This document shows positions 15,791-24,665 of a stretch of 41,711 nt of DNA, piece by piece. Numbering within the stretch: the stretch's first letter is position 1; each line of letters starts with the position of its first letter. Source of the DNA: Thermoplasmata archaeon (GTDB lineage: Archaea; Thermoplasmatota; Thermoplasmata; Thermoplasmatales; Thermoplasmataceae); NCBI GenBank assembly GCA_021826795.1, contig JAKAYM010000001.1:1-41711 (forward strand). Direction: 5' to 3'. The position numbers and the translations under genes are program-made. Below the pieces are notes generated by a model. The model was not told the origin of the DNA. It saw only the letters and a program-made list of their open reading frames with translations, and searched no databases.

Positions 15791-16779
15791 AGAGGATAGA
15801 ATTTATCCCCGTACCTGTAAAGGTCAATCTCTTTCTCGGTGAACTCTTTTCTGAAGGTAATAATCTTGAATGTTCTGGAGTCCATTAACTGTGATTCCCC
15901 GTCATGATTTGATAGCACGATAAACCTTTCTCTGTCAGGTTCCTTCAATATTACCCGGTAAGAACCCCTGAAGAATTCCTTGGAACTGATTGTTACAATA
16001 CTTCCATTTACTGTATTTATAGCTTCAATTGTGTTTGATCTGATGCTTTTTACCATTAAATATGCACCGCCATAGATAATTGATCCTGGAACTAAATCGA
16101 GTATTCTGATTAAATGCGTGTATCTGAAGAGGTCCTTACTATCCTTCCTACCAGCCAGAGATTTGGTAATTTTTATGTTGCAAAAATAATCGAGTTCCAT
16201 CAATTTATCTATTTTAACTGCATCCTCTTTCTTTCCCAGATAAATATCCAGTCCCTCTTTCAGCTTATCAATTCTAGATATGAAGGAATTGGGATCATTT
16301 TTATTGAGTCCTTGCATGAATTTAACTATGGAATCTCTGGCTTCTTCCAGGATTTTTCCATACTCTGTGGTATATGTTCTTAACTGTATTACCGATTCAT
16401 AATATGAACCGGTTACCTTGTTACAGACAGGACAGCTCTCTTTTCCGATTTTCAGGGGTACTGACACCTGTTTTTCAACCTCTCCAAGATTTTTATCATC
16501 AATTATTAGATCAAGAGTTACTTCATTTTCGCCGATTGTATAACCTTCTACACGTGAAATTCTATCGTTCTTATCCATTATAACATGGGATTCTGCACCT
16601 CTTACTATGTAACTATCAGCATTATCATAATGCCATGATTTACCGAGCCTGACTGCCCCACACTTAGGGCATACAGTTAACTCCATATTTTCCGTTTTCA
16701 GCTGAATTTTATCTGACAGGCAGCTACGGCACAGCCCTGATTTATATGCTTCATTTTCGCCGCAAATAATACATTTCAT
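15787..16779 (-). CDS. nmd3: NMD3 family protein (60S/50S subunit biogenesis or export-adaptor homologue)
   Basis: An archaeal homologue of the eukaryotic ribosome export adaptor Nmd3, thought to act on the large ribosomal subunit. The 330-residue protein has N-terminal zinc-binding cysteines (CIICG, CRSCL, CPKCG) and a further CPVCN near residue 113, then a helical and beta-rich core and the basic C-terminal part. I start at the ATG at 16779 (MKCIICG); an ATG at 16791 would add MVIV. It lies just behind the yyaL-like gene and overlaps arcA by 4 bp, an odd partnership between ribosome assembly and arginine catabolism. Confidence 0.88.
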   Translation of the reverse strand: MKCIICGENEAYKSGLCRSCLSDKIQLKTENMELTVCPKCGAVRLGKSWHYDNADSYIVRGAESHVIMDKNDRISRVEGYTIGENEVTLDLIIDDKNLGEVEKQVSVPLKIGKESCPVCNKVTGSYYESVIQLRTYTTEYGKILEEARDSIVKFMQGLNKNDPNSFISRIDKLKEGLDIYLGKKEDAVKIDKLMELDYFCNIKITKSLAGRKDSKDLFRYTHLIRILDLVPGSIIYGGAYLMVKSIRSNTIEAINTVNGSIVTISSKEFFRGSYRVILKEPDRERFIVLSNHDGESQLMDSRTFKIITFRKEFTEKEIDLYRYGDKFYPL

Positions 16780-16804
16780 AACTATAACCATTACAAAAGG
16801 CTAT

Positions 16805-18721
16805 TTAACACTTGATCAGCTGCTTCAGATCTTCCACTGTCTTTACCAAGAAGCATTTGTTTGTATCGCATACAGAAATATCATTGCCTGTAGCTTTCAG
16901 GAAGTAGTAATTATAGGCATAATGGCTTCCCAGATAATTCAGGGCAACGGCGTTTCCGGTCTCAACCTTATAAAATTCAATAAGGGCAAAAAGATATGAA
17001 ACAGTGTATGAAAAGAACATTGGCTGGTGATCCATATCAGCTGTTATTGAATCTATAGATTTGTCCAGTATGGCCTGGTATTTGCTATCAAGATAATTGA
17101 AAATTATCAGGTTGCCTATCTCAAATGAAAATCCAGATGGTATTGCATTATCATATGTTTCCTTTAATCTTACCAGCAATTCATCGCCGGCTGAATAAAA
17201 TCCGCCATTAACATTATCGTAAAAAGTTTTAATAATAGTGTTATGCAATTCTCTGGCAAAGCTCAAGTATATATCATTCTGTGATGCCTCGAAAAGTGAT
17301 AAGAGTCCAGAAACCATGTAGGAATAATCATCAAACATACCATCAATCCTGGCATGACCATTTCGGTACGAATGTATAAGTTTTCCATCTTTATACATAT
17401 CATTTATTATGAAATCCGCAGAATTTTCAGCTGTATTCAGAATGTTATCATCATGGAAAACCATAGCTGCAATTGAAAGTGCCTTGATTATGAGACCATT
17501 GATATCTGTTAGGATTTTATCATCAATCAAAGGCTTTTTTCTTGAATCTCTGATTGTTTTGAGTCTTTCAAGTTCCTCCCTGTGCATTTTTGCTGGATTT
17601 CCATTCACATCACGATTCATAAACAGTATGTTTCTTCCTGATTGCCTTGAATTGTTGTCATAAAAGTTCCCTTCAGGAAGTATATTAAAATCATAAATGA
17701 AATCCTTTCCTACGTTATTCTGTAATTCCGTATAATTCCATGTATAGAACTTCCCTTCTTCGTTTTCAGAATCGGCATCTACAGCAGTATAAAAACCCTT
17801 TGAAAACAAGTTTTCTTTAATGAACCTGTAAATTTCATATACTACATCCTTATAAAAATCATCTCCTGTAATATCATATGCATAGGAATATGCCATGATT
17901 GCCATTGCCTGGTCATATGTCATCTTTTCAAAATGAGGTATCCTGAAAAATGGATCGGTGGAGTATCTATGGAATCCACCACCTATGTGATCATACATTC
18001 CACCCAGATACATATTTTTCAGAGTGTTTTCCACCATGTTCAGTGAATTTTCACTCCCAGTCTTCCTGTAATAATTCATAAGGAAAATAAGATGCTGGAA
18101 TGATGGGAATTTTGGTGCGCTGCCGAATCCACCGTATTCCTTATCATAATTGTTTTTCAGGGAATTGTATGTTAATTCTATATATTTTCCATAATCAGGT
18201 TTCCTGGTTTCATGGTTATTACCTTTCATGCTCTTTAATCTTGATAGAACAGTATCCCCATTTTTTTCAAGCTCTTCTCTTTTGTTTTTCCACAGGTATG
18301 ATATATTATCGCACAGATCCATTATTCCTATCATGTTATTCCTTGAAATTTTAGGTATATATGTGAATGCAAATACTGGCTTTTTATCAGGAGTTAATAT
18401 GAGATTAAGTGGCCATCCACCGGTGCCGGTCATAACCTGGCTGAAAGTCATATAAAGGTTATCTATATCTGGCCTTTCTTCCCTATCAACCTTGATGCAT
18501 ATAAATGTATTATTCATCTTTTCTGCCACCTTTTCATCGGTAAAACTTTCCTGTTCCATAACATGACACCAGTGACAGCTGGAATATCCAATACTGAGAA
18601 ATACAGGCTTATCCTGTTTCCTTGCAAGGTTAAAAGCCTCACTGGACCATGGATACCAGTTCACTGGATTACTTGAATGCTCCAGTAAATACGGACTGGT
18701 TTCATCTGCTAGTTTATTCAT
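16805..18721 (-). CDS. Thioredoxin-domain protein of the YyaL/DUF255 family
   Basis: A 638-residue protein. The N-terminal DUF255 thioredoxin-like domain starts [20 protein letters not shown] and has a CHWC motif at C49-C52 followed by VMEQESF. The remainder resembles an (alpha/alpha) barrel of the six-hairpin glycosidase type, with [39 protein letters not shown] and [19 protein letters not shown]. The biochemical function of the family, which includes human SPATA20, is unsettled. No signal peptide is seen. It heads the operon with nmd3 and arcA. A TATATAAATG box about 27 bp before the ATG suggests leaderless transcription. Confidence 0.92.
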   Translation of the reverse strand: MNKLADETSPYLLEHSSNPVNWYPWSSEAFNLARKQDKPVFLSIGYSSCHWCHVMEQESFTDEKVAEKMNNTFICIKVDREERPDIDNLYMTFSQVMTGTGGWPLNLILTPDKKPVFAFTYIPKISRNNMIGIMDLCDNISYLWKNKREELEKNGDTVLSRLKSMKGNNHETRKPDYGKYIELTYNSLKNNYDKEYGGFGSAPKFPSFQHLIFLMNYYRKTGSENSLNMVENTLKNMYLGGMYDHIGGGFHRYSTDPFFRIPHFEKMTYDQAMAIMAYSYAYDITGDDFYKDVVYEIYRFIKENLFSKGFYTAVDADSENEEGKFYTWNYTELQNNVGKDFIYDFNILPEGNFYDNNSRQSGRNILFMNRDVNGNPAKMHREELERLKTIRDSRKKPLIDDKILTDINGLIIKALSIAAMVFHDDNILNTAENSADFIINDMYKDGKLIHSYRNGHARIDGMFDDYSYMVSGLLSLFEASQNDIYLSFARELHNTIIKTFYDNVNGGFYSAGDELLVRLKETYDNAIPSGFSFEIGNLIIFNYLDSKYQAILDKSIDSITADMDHQPMFFSYTVSYLFALIEFYKVETGNAVALNYLGSHYAYNYYFLKATGNDISVCDTNKCFLVKTVEDLKQLIKC

Positions 18722-18779
18722 GATGTGTTATGTCATTTATATATTCAAATATATTGTAGTAGCTTGCTAAATTCAATAA

Positions 18780-18788
18780 AATTATAAA
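18780..18788 (+). promoter_or_regulatory. TATA-like box of the histidine phosphatase gene
   Basis: AATTATAAA is centred about 26 bp before the ATG at 18810. This favours that ATG over the TTG at 18804 and suggests a leaderless message. Confidence 0.4.
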
Positions 18789-18809
18789 CCTAAAGATAAT
18801 ATATTGTTT

Positions 18810-19382
18810 ATGAAATATGTCGTACTTATAAGGCACGGGGAAAGTTATACTAATAGGAACGGAATACTTTCCAGTGAACTTAACAGGTACAGACTTACGG
18901 AGGAGGGGGTGGAGCAGGCCAGATTTACGGGAGAACAGTTAGGGGGATTAAAATTTAGTGGGATTATATCCAGTCCAGTTTTGAGAGCCGTTGAAACTGC
19001 AAATATAATAAACCAGTATCTTAATTTGGAGATAAAAACGGATGAAAGGGCAATCGAATCCGATTTCGGGGAATACAATGGAAAAAGAATAGTTGACATA
19101 CCGGATAAATCACGTGATGAATTGGGTATGGAATCCTTTGAATCGCAACAGGGGAGAATGATTGACCTAATAAATTCATTCAGTGGAAATTATATTGTTG
19201 TAAGCCATTCATTTCCGATTAAATGTGCACTCTCATACTTCCTTGACCTGGGAGAGCAGGAAAGTTTCGGCATAGATATCAGGCATGCGTCTATATCTGT
19301 TATCAACTGTGAAATAGGAAAGGTGTTATCAATCGGTTCATTGCTCCTATCCAATCAAATAAAGAAAATTCTGAGTGATTAA
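18810..19382 (+). CDS. Histidine phosphatase superfamily protein (phosphoglycerate mutase-like)
   Basis: A 190-residue protein of the dPGM/phosphatase clan. LIRHGESYTNR carries the phosphorylated His in the RHG motif near residue 9. SSPVLRAVETANII, the acidic SDFGEYNGKRI and VVSHSFPIKCAL with the second His complete the active site. Because apgM already supplies glycolytic mutase activity, this is more likely a phosphatase of an unknown small molecule (alpha-ribazole phosphate and sugar phosphates are examples in the clan). It ends convergent with the DtxR-family gene, overlapping it by 4 bp. Confidence 0.87.
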   Translation: MKYVVLIRHGESYTNRNGILSSELNRYRLTEEGVEQARFTGEQLGGLKFSGIISSPVLRAVETANIINQYLNLEIKTDERAIESDFGEYNGKRIVDIPDKSRDELGMESFESQQGRMIDLINSFSGNYIVVSHSFPIKCALSYFLDLGEQESFGIDIRHASISVINCEIGKVLSIGSLLLSNQIKKILSD

Positions 19383-19777
19383 TTCAATTTAACCGGCTTT
19401 CCATGTGGGCATGTCTGTGGCTGCCCCAGACTTTTAAATAATTTCTGTACAGAGGTGTCATCCATCAAATAGTCAATTTTTTCTATCTGCTCGCATGCCT
19501 TATCCGAATTAACCCCGCTCTGGGTGAGTATTAACTCTAATGTCCTATGAGCCATTATTATTTCACTATAAATTGAATTCCCGTATGATGTTAATGAGAT
19601 GATTCCATTGGTTTTTTTTATAATATTTTTGGATTCTAGCCTCTTTATCAATTCAAATGCTGTAGGCGCTTTAATGTTTAGTAGTTCTGCAATGTTGAAT
19701 AACCTTACTGGAAAACCAGAATTCTCCCGTAATGCCACTATGCAATCCCGCTCTTTTCGGGTAATGCTATATTCCAT
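19379..19777 (-). CDS. DtxR/MntR-family metal-dependent transcriptional regulator
   Basis: A 132-residue regulator of iron or manganese homeostasis. The N-terminal winged helix (about 5-65) contains VRLFNIAELLNIKAPTAFELIKRLESKNII. The dimerisation and metal region contains AHRTLELIL, a Cys-Glu pair in ACEQIEKI and the family hallmark CPHGKPV at the end. There is no C-terminal SH3-like domain, so it is a short, MntR/SirR-like form. The gene starts 4 bp from a perfect 15-bp palindrome lying between its TATA box and the ATG, which suggests autoregulation. Which metal it senses cannot be told. Confidence 0.87.
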   Translation of the reverse strand: MEYSITRKERDCIVALRENSGFPVRLFNIAELLNIKAPTAFELIKRLESKNIIKKTNGIISLTSYGNSIYSEIIMAHRTLELILTQSGVNSDKACEQIEKIDYLMDDTSVQKLFKSLGQPQTCPHGKPVKLN

Positions 19778-19781
19778 GATA

Positions 19782-19796
19782 TTAGTATAATACTAA
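19782..19796. promoter_or_regulatory. Palindromic operator-like site at the DtxR-family gene
   Basis: TTAGTATAATACTAA is a perfect inverted repeat (7-bp arms, 1-bp spacer), and the symmetry extends to 10-bp arms with one mismatch. It lies between the minus-strand TATA box and the start codon and covers the expected transcription start. The TTAG...CTAA ends recall DtxR/IdeR operators. Confidence 0.6.
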
Positions 19797-19798
19797 AA

Positions 19799-19807
19799 TA
19801 TATAAAG
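19799..19807 (-). promoter_or_regulatory. TATA-like box of the DtxR-family gene
   Basis: CTTTATATA on the minus strand is centred 26 bp before the ATG at 19777. That is the exact spacing for a leaderless archaeal gene. The palindrome at 19782-19796 fills the space between. Confidence 0.5.
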
Positions 19808-19853
19808 TTAATTGAACATTTAAAAATATGAAAATACACTATATAATTTAGCA

Positions 19854-20459
19854 TTATAGCCACATATTATTATCATCGAGGTTGTCTAAAAGTTCTTTGC
19901 TTATTCCTTTCTGGACAAGATAGTATTTATTCGGTATTATTTCCATTTCTATTGCGTTATCAATTATGTTTTTTAACGGTACGTAACGCATACCTTTATA
20001 TGAGAAATTGCCAAAAATCCATGGCGGTATGTCAAAGTAGTTTGGAATGCTATGGGGTACTGCCTTTTCAAGAACTTTATCAAGTATAGATGCTATCTTT
20101 TCATTGTAATACCATTTTTTGAAAAATAAGTTATTGCTAGCCCTGGGCTCATAGACGCTCCATGTAATCCCGTACCTTATTTCTTTTCCAGTAAATACTG
20201 CATTCCCACCAAAATCATCTATGACCGTTTTTGGTGGGTCTTCCTCTATACCTGTAACGGCATTGATTACTTTTATATGCGGATTGGCTTTTATTTTTAT
20301 GTAATTGCTTATTAGTGATTCCAGTTCAGTGATCTGTGTAGATGAAAGATCATAATCATTCTCCAGCTGCATGGATAAATCTATGTAATATTCCACAACC
20401 GAATCTTGGGGTGGGTTATTTATCAATTTCAGATAGTAAAAATAACGTTCACCATTCAT
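19854..20459 (-). CDS. Unrecognised 201-residue soluble protein
   Basis: I do not recognise a family. From the ATG at 20459 it reads MNGERYFYYLKLINNPPQDS, then a helical stretch (SSTQITELESLISNYIKIK), GNAVFTGKEIRYGITWSVYE, and a C-terminal part with PNYFDIPPWIFGNFSYKGM. It is rich in Asn, Ile, Tyr and Lys, with no membrane segment or metal motif. A TTG at 20471 is the other possible start. The ATG lies about 25 bp from a TATTATT-type box, so it may be leaderless. It stands alone between the DtxR-family gene and guaAA. Confidence 0.6.
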   Translation of the reverse strand: MNGERYFYYLKLINNPPQDSVVEYYIDLSMQLENDYDLSSTQITELESLISNYIKIKANPHIKVINAVTGIEEDPPKTVIDDFGGNAVFTGKEIRYGITWSVYEPRASNNLFFKKWYYNEKIASILDKVLEKAVPHSIPNYFDIPPWIFGNFSYKGMRYVPLKNIIDNAIEMEIIPNKYYLVQKGISKELLDNLDDNNMWL

Positions 20460-20586
20460 GCTGTACCACAAAATAATAAATCAATAACAATATTTAACAT
20501 TATCGTTTAATATTCTAAACATATTACACTATCATAAATTATAATTTCTAATACAAATATTCGACCTGAAAATGCTTTATATTGCA

Positions 20587-20595
20587 TTTTATATA
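20587..20595 (+). promoter_or_regulatory. TATA-like box of guaAA
   Basis: TTTTATATA is centred 26 bp before the guaAA ATG at 20617, with no Shine-Dalgarno at an appropriate distance. This fits a leaderless message. Confidence 0.5.
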
Positions 20596-20616
20596 GAGGT
20601 AAGCAATTATTAAGAA

Positions 20617-21183
20617 ATGAAAATAGGCGTTATTGATAATGGCGGCCAGTGGACACATAGAGAATGGAGGGTTATCAAGTCTCTGGATGTTGACGCAGAA
20701 ATATACCCGAACACTGTTGAAAATAATAAGCTGGATAATCTTGATGGACTTGTTCTGTCAGGTGGACCCGCAAGCATACAATCAGAAATAGGGAAACTGG
20801 GTTTCATCAAGGACTATATAGAGTTGCATAATTATCCTGTTCTTGGGATATGTGCCGGTGCACAGTTTATAGCCCTGAACTCCGGGGGCACTGTTGATAA
20901 AGCAATTCATCCTGAATATGGTAGAAAGAATGTGGTATTCAATAGAAGTGAATCGATTTTTGAGAATATACCGAAGAATATCAGTGTATGGGAAAATCAT
21001 AACGACGAAATTAAGGTTCTACCGGAAGAATATATCCTTTGTGCGTCTTCAGATTCGTGCAGGGTTCAGGCCTTTTATCATAAAAGCAAGGATATATTTG
21101 CTGTGCAATTCCATCCAGAGGTAAATAACACTGAATTCGGTACTGAAATTTTTAAAAATTTTATAAATGTTTGCAGAAAATAG
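20617..21183 (+). CDS. guaAA: GMP synthase, glutamine amidotransferase subunit
   Basis: Supplies ammonia from glutamine to the separate ATP-pyrophosphatase subunit that converts XMP to GMP. The 188-residue class I amidotransferase has the oxyanion motif LSGGPAS, nucleophile C79 in LGICAGAQF, and H166 and E168 in VQFHPEV. In archaea the two GMP synthase subunits are often separate genes, and the partner (guaAB) is not in this window. The trmI ATG I prefer is 13 bp downstream, so the two genes are likely co-transcribed. Confidence 0.93.
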   Translation: MKIGVIDNGGQWTHREWRVIKSLDVDAEIYPNTVENNKLDNLDGLVLSGGPASIQSEIGKLGFIKDYIELHNYPVLGICAGAQFIALNSGGTVDKAIHPEYGRKNVVFNRSESIFENIPKNISVWENHNDEIKVLPEEYILCASSDSCRVQAFYHKSKDIFAVQFHPEVNNTEFGTEIFKNFINVCRK

Positions 21184-21196
21184 CCGGGTAATTAAT

Positions 21197-21937
21197 ATGC
21201 TTATTTTAAAATCAGATACATTAACAGGAATACTGGACGACAGAAATTTAATAGCCTATCTTGGAGACGAGAAAATACACCTGCCAAGAAATGCTATTAT
21301 AGAGCCGGGGGACACCATTAAAATTAAAAATAGAGAATTTATAGCATTAAACCCTGACCCTGTATTTTTCACTGAGGTATCTGGGAGAAGCACACAGGTA
21401 ATACTTCCATTTGATGCCTCCTATATAATTTATGCTACTGGCATATCTCCAGGAAAAACGGTTCTGGAGGCAGGAATTGGAACCGGTTCTCTCAGTTATG
21501 GGATTCTCAAAGCTATAGGAGGTGATGGCAAACTTACCAGTATGGATATTAATGAGAAAAGTATTGCTATTGCCCGAGAAAATATTGCCAGATTCTTACC
21601 TGTTGAAAACTGGGATACTTATAACGGAGATATCAGAACGGCTGTACTGGATAGAAAATTCGATGTGGTAATTCTTGATATTCCTGATCCATGGAATGCC
21701 ATAGAGCATATAAGAAAATACATGAAACCGGGATCTTTCCTTGTTACATATTCCCCGAATTTCAATCAGGCCGAAAAGAATGTAATTACAATGAAAAAAT
21801 GTAGGTATTATGTGCTGGAAACTGTAGAGCTTATTAAAAGAAATATAATAGTCAGGGAGAATGCCACCAGACCTGACAATAATATCATAGATCACACTGC
21901 ATTTATAACAATAGCGGTGATGCAGGCCAGGGTCTGA
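21197..21937 (+). CDS. trmI: tRNA (adenine-N1)-methyltransferase, TrmI family
   Basis: Methylates N1 of adenine in the T loop of tRNA (positions 57/58 in archaea), using S-adenosylmethionine. The protein has an N-terminal beta-rich domain and a Rossmann-like domain with VLEAGIGTGSLSYGI (SAM-binding motif I), TSMDINEKSIAIARENI (motif II) and FDVVILDIPDPWN (motif IV, typical of TrmI). The frame opens at an ATG at 21167 inside guaAA. I prefer the ATG at 21197, which gives 246 residues and a normal N-terminus (MLILKSD). The T-loop substrate is of interest because two tRNAs here have unusual T loops, with A57 and A58 intact. Confidence 0.9.
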   Translation: MLILKSDTLTGILDDRNLIAYLGDEKIHLPRNAIIEPGDTIKIKNREFIALNPDPVFFTEVSGRSTQVILPFDASYIIYATGISPGKTVLEAGIGTGSLSYGILKAIGGDGKLTSMDINEKSIAIARENIARFLPVENWDTYNGDIRTAVLDRKFDVVILDIPDPWNAIEHIRKYMKPGSFLVTYSPNFNQAEKNVITMKKCRYYVLETVELIKRNIIVRENATRPDNNIIDHTAFITIAVMQARV

Positions 21938-21982
21938 TTTTTAATATGAAATATTTTTTAAAAAAGGACAAATATATAAAAG

Positions 21983-22900
21983 CTAATTTGAGTCATCTAT
22001 GCCCAGTTTTTTACTTATTTCTTTATATCTATTTCTTATAGTTACTTCTGTGACACCAGATACCCTTGCAACGTCTTTTTGAGTTCTCGCCTTCCCGTTT
22101 TTCATCGCAGCTATGTAAATTGCTGCGGCTGCTATGCCTGTAGGTCCTTTTCCAGTGGATATCCCGTATTCACCTGCAAGCCTTATTATATGCTCACTAT
22201 CCATAATTACCTGCTTATCCAGCTCGAGCTTGTTGCAAAACTGCGCTATGTAAGAATAGGGGGTTGTAGGTTTTATATTGAGTGAGAGCTCTTTGGCAAG
22301 ATGCCGGTATGCTTTGCCAACCTTTTTTTTATTAACGTCTGAAACACGTGAAATTTCATCAAGAGTTCGGGGTAAATTAATCATTCTACATGAGGCATAA
22401 ATAGCTGCGCAAACTATACTCTCTATGCTTCTACCCCTGATAAGATTTTTTTCCACAGCCTTTCTATATAACAGTGCTGCATTTTCCTTTATGTCCTTTG
22501 GGATGCCCAGTTTGGCTCCATCTTCATTTAATACCTGTAATGCCATTGCCAGATTTCTCTCTGCGGCGTTGCTTACCCTTATTCTTTGATGCCATTTTCT
22601 TACTCTGTATATCTGTGATCTATTTTTATGGGGTATGCGTTTACCATAATAATCCTTATTCGCCCATGATATTTCAGTTGCAAGCCCCTTATCATGGCTC
22701 AAGAAACTCATGGGAGAACCGGTCCTTGCTCTTTTTTCATCCTGCTCTGAATCAAATGAACGCCACTCTGGTCCCAGATCTATTAAAGAATCTTCAATAA
22801 CGATGCCACAGTCGAAACATGTTAATTCTCCTCTATCATAATCTTTAACCAGATGAGTAGAGTGACATTCTGGACATTTTTTTATTTCATCTGTTTCCAT
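21983..22900 (-). CDS. tfb: Transcription initiation factor TFB (paralogue A)
   Basis: Archaeal TFIIB homologue that bridges TBP on the TATA box to RNA polymerase. The zinc ribbon CPECHSTHLV...CFDCG is at residues 9-32. The B-reader region IDLGPEWRSFDSEQ follows, and two cyclin-like repeats end with the DNA-binding [15 protein letters not shown] start at the ATG at 22900 with GGGTG upstream; a TTG at 22912 would add four residues. It faces a second, closely similar TFB gene (23341) across about 200 bp. All TFB motifs are intact, so neither copy looks like a pseudogene. Confidence 0.93.
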   Translation of the reverse strand: METDEIKKCPECHSTHLVKDYDRGELTCFDCGIVIEDSLIDLGPEWRSFDSEQDEKRARTGSPMSFLSHDKGLATEISWANKDYYGKRIPHKNRSQIYRVRKWHQRIRVSNAAERNLAMALQVLNEDGAKLGIPKDIKENAALLYRKAVEKNLIRGRSIESIVCAAIYASCRMINLPRTLDEISRVSDVNKKKVGKAYRHLAKELSLNIKPTTPYSYIAQFCNKLELDKQVIMDSEHIIRLAGEYGISTGKGPTGIAAAAIYIAAMKNGKARTQKDVARVSGVTEVTIRNRYKEISKKLGIDDSN

Positions 22901-23085
22901 AAATACACCCAAATATTAAATAGATATTACCACAAGTATTAAAGTTTTATTATATTTACGAGCTAAAAATATGCTTAAAAATTTATCAATAAATTGTATA
23001 ACACTTAAGCAAAACATTGAATATACATGTTTATGCACTAATATTTTAATATGATAACAGGTAGTTTTAATAATATTACGGAAAA

Positions 23086-23093
23086 TTTATATA
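23086..23093 (+). promoter_or_regulatory. TATA box of the gar1-tfb operon
   Basis: TTTATATA is centred about 28 bp before the ATG at 23118. It supports that start over the TTG at 23100, and a leaderless gar1 message. Confidence 0.5.
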
Positions 23094-23117
23094 CTATTAT
23101 TGTATTTACTTATTGAT

Positions 23118-23330
23118 ATGAAAAGTGAGTGCACAATAATTCATACTTTCAATAATGAAATATTATTGAAAATCGATAATTGCATCGGGCTTCATAACAA
23201 ACTTGTTAATGAACATGATGCCGTTATTGGAAAAATTACAAAAATACTGGGACCTGTTAAAGATCCGTATGCACTTGCATACATATCCGGGAAAGATAGT
23301 GATATCCAGAAAATATATGTAAAATGTTAA
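23118..23330 (+). CDS. gar1: H/ACA RNA-protein component Gar1
   Basis: Subunit of the archaeal H/ACA pseudouridylation complex (with Cbf5, Nop10 and L7Ae), where it helps product release. The 70-residue beta-barrel protein shows [20 protein letters not shown] followed by [10 protein letters not shown], the Gar1 core. The reading frame opens at a TTG at 23100, but the ATG at 23118 lies at leaderless distance from a TATA box. It is placed 10 bp before a TFB gene, an arrangement common in Euryarchaeota, and is likely co-transcribed with it. Confidence 0.85.
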   Translation: MKSECTIIHTFNNEILLKIDNCIGLHNKLVNEHDAVIGKITKILGPVKDPYALAYISGKDSDIQKIYVKC

Positions 23331-23336
23331 GGTGAT
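23331..23336 (+). promoter_or_regulatory. Shine-Dalgarno GGTGAT of the second tfb
   Basis: GGTGAT directly follows the gar1 TAA and lies 4 nt before the ATG at 23341. It shows that the in-frame GTG at 23332 is part of the Shine-Dalgarno and not the start. Confidence 0.6.
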
Positions 23337-23340
23337 AAAT

Positions 23341-24276
23341 ATGGCAAACGAAAAGAAAAAAAATATTTATGAAATAGATAAATGCCCGGAATGTGGTTCC
23401 TCCCAGCTTGTAAGAGATTATGAGCGTGGAGAACTTGTATGTTCAAACTGCGGTTTAGTTATTGATGACAGTTATATTGATGAGGGACCTGAATGGAGAG
23501 CTTTTGATTCTGAACAGAGCGAAAGCAGGGCAAGAACAGGTTCTCCCATGACGTATACAATACATGACAAGGGTTTGTCTACAGATATATCATGGAAAAA
23601 CAAAGACTCATACGGTAAATCTATTCCCACCAGAAATAGGGCCCAGCTTTACAGGCTGAGAAAATGGCAAAAGAGAATTAAGGTTTCCAATGCGGCTGAG
23701 CGTAATCTTTCACAGGCACTACAGGAACTTGAAAGAATGGCATCCAATCTGAGTATACCTAATGATGTAAGAGAAACATCTGCAGTCATATACAGAAAGG
23801 CAGTAAAACAAAATATGATAAGAGGAAGATCGATTGAAGGTGTTGTTGCAGGCTCAATATATGCAGCTTGCAGGATTACAAATGTCCCAAGAACACTGGA
23901 TGAAATTGCATCGGTAACTAGAGTGAAAAAGAAGGAGATTGGCAGAACATACAGAATAATGGCAAGGTATCTGAAATTAAATATACTTCCATCGAAGCCT
24001 GATGATTATGTCAACAGATTCTGTTCAAAGTTGAGACTTTCAATGGAGGCCAGAAAGAGGGCAGAGGAAATACTCAAAATGGCAATTGATAATGACCTTA
24101 CATCTGGAAAAGGCCCAACAGGAGTGGCTGCAGCTGCAATCTATATAGCTTCCCTGATAACCGGTGAAAGAAGAACCCAGAGAGCAATTGCAGAGGTGGC
24201 TGGAGTAACCGAAGTAACCATCAGAAACAGATACAAGGAATTAACTGAGAAACTCAATTTGACTATTGAGGAATAA
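23341..24276 (+). CDS. tfb: Transcription initiation factor TFB (paralogue B)
   Basis: A second full-length TFB of 311 residues, strongly similar to the divergent copy. The zinc ribbon is [10 protein letters not shown]...CSNCG, the B-reader [14 protein letters not shown], followed by two cyclin repeats and [14 protein letters not shown] at the end. Differences cluster in the N-terminal tail and in the linker and start of the second repeat ([18 protein letters not shown] against KPTTPYSYIAQFCNKLEL). It follows gar1 with a GGTGAT site. This genomic position (gar1-tfb) suggests it is the ancestral copy, with the divergent one a duplicate, but that is inference. Confidence 0.94.
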   Translation: MANEKKKNIYEIDKCPECGSSQLVRDYERGELVCSNCGLVIDDSYIDEGPEWRAFDSEQSESRARTGSPMTYTIHDKGLSTDISWKNKDSYGKSIPTRNRAQLYRLRKWQKRIKVSNAAERNLSQALQELERMASNLSIPNDVRETSAVIYRKAVKQNMIRGRSIEGVVAGSIYAACRITNVPRTLDEIASVTRVKKKEIGRTYRIMARYLKLNILPSKPDDYVNRFCSKLRLSMEARKRAEEILKMAIDNDLTSGKGPTGVAAAAIYIASLITGERRTQRAIAEVAGVTEVTIRNRYKELTEKLNLTIEE

Positions 24277-24278
24277 AC

Positions 24279-24485
24279 TTATAATTCCTCTATTTTTTTA
24301 AAAGTTTCATAATCTCTTATAATATCATCAATGAGGTTGTATATTGATGAAATTTTAACATTTTTTATTTTAATTAATATTTTATTATTATTGCATTCCA
24401 TGGTAATATCACCGTTATTGTCCTGTACCAGTGAATTGTAAAGTTCCTTACAATGGTCTTCATCAATTGTTATGCATATTTCCAT
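24279..24485 (-). CDS. pcc1: KEOPS complex subunit Pcc1
   Basis: Small dimerisation subunit of the KEOPS complex (Kae1, Bud32, Cgi121, Pcc1) that makes t6A at position 37 of ANN-reading tRNAs. The 68-residue protein has the Pcc1 pattern: a beta strand, a helix (CKELYNSLVQDN), two beta strands (ITMECNNNKILIKIKNV) and a long helix (ISSIYNLIDDIIRDYETFK). It is slightly shorter than the usual 75-85 residues. It converges with tfb paralogue B, 2 bp apart. Because the protein is small, the call rests on pattern and length. Confidence 0.7.
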   Translation of the reverse strand: MEICITIDEDHCKELYNSLVQDNNGDITMECNNNKILIKIKNVKISSIYNLIDDIIRDYETFKKIEEL

Positions 24486-24601
24486 AACTCGATATAATAT
24501 TGAATGTAATGAGATTTATGATTCCTATTTATGCAGATGGATGTTTTCTACTATAATAAGAATTATAATGCTAAAATTTTTAAGCAGTCCTGCAATATCG
24601 A

Positions 24602-24620
24602 GTTTATAAGTTCTATAAAC
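24602..24620. promoter_or_regulatory. Palindromic double TATA upstream of tRNA-Leu
   Basis: GTTTATA-AGTTC-TATAAAC has perfect 7-bp arms and contains a TATA-like element facing each way. The forward one lies about 60 bp upstream of tRNA-Leu. The site could be a bidirectional promoter or an operator. The reverse direction leads toward pcc1, more than 100 bp away. Confidence 0.35.
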
Positions 24621-24665
24621 AATAATAGAGCTTTGTATAACATGATAAATGCTATACATTAAAAA

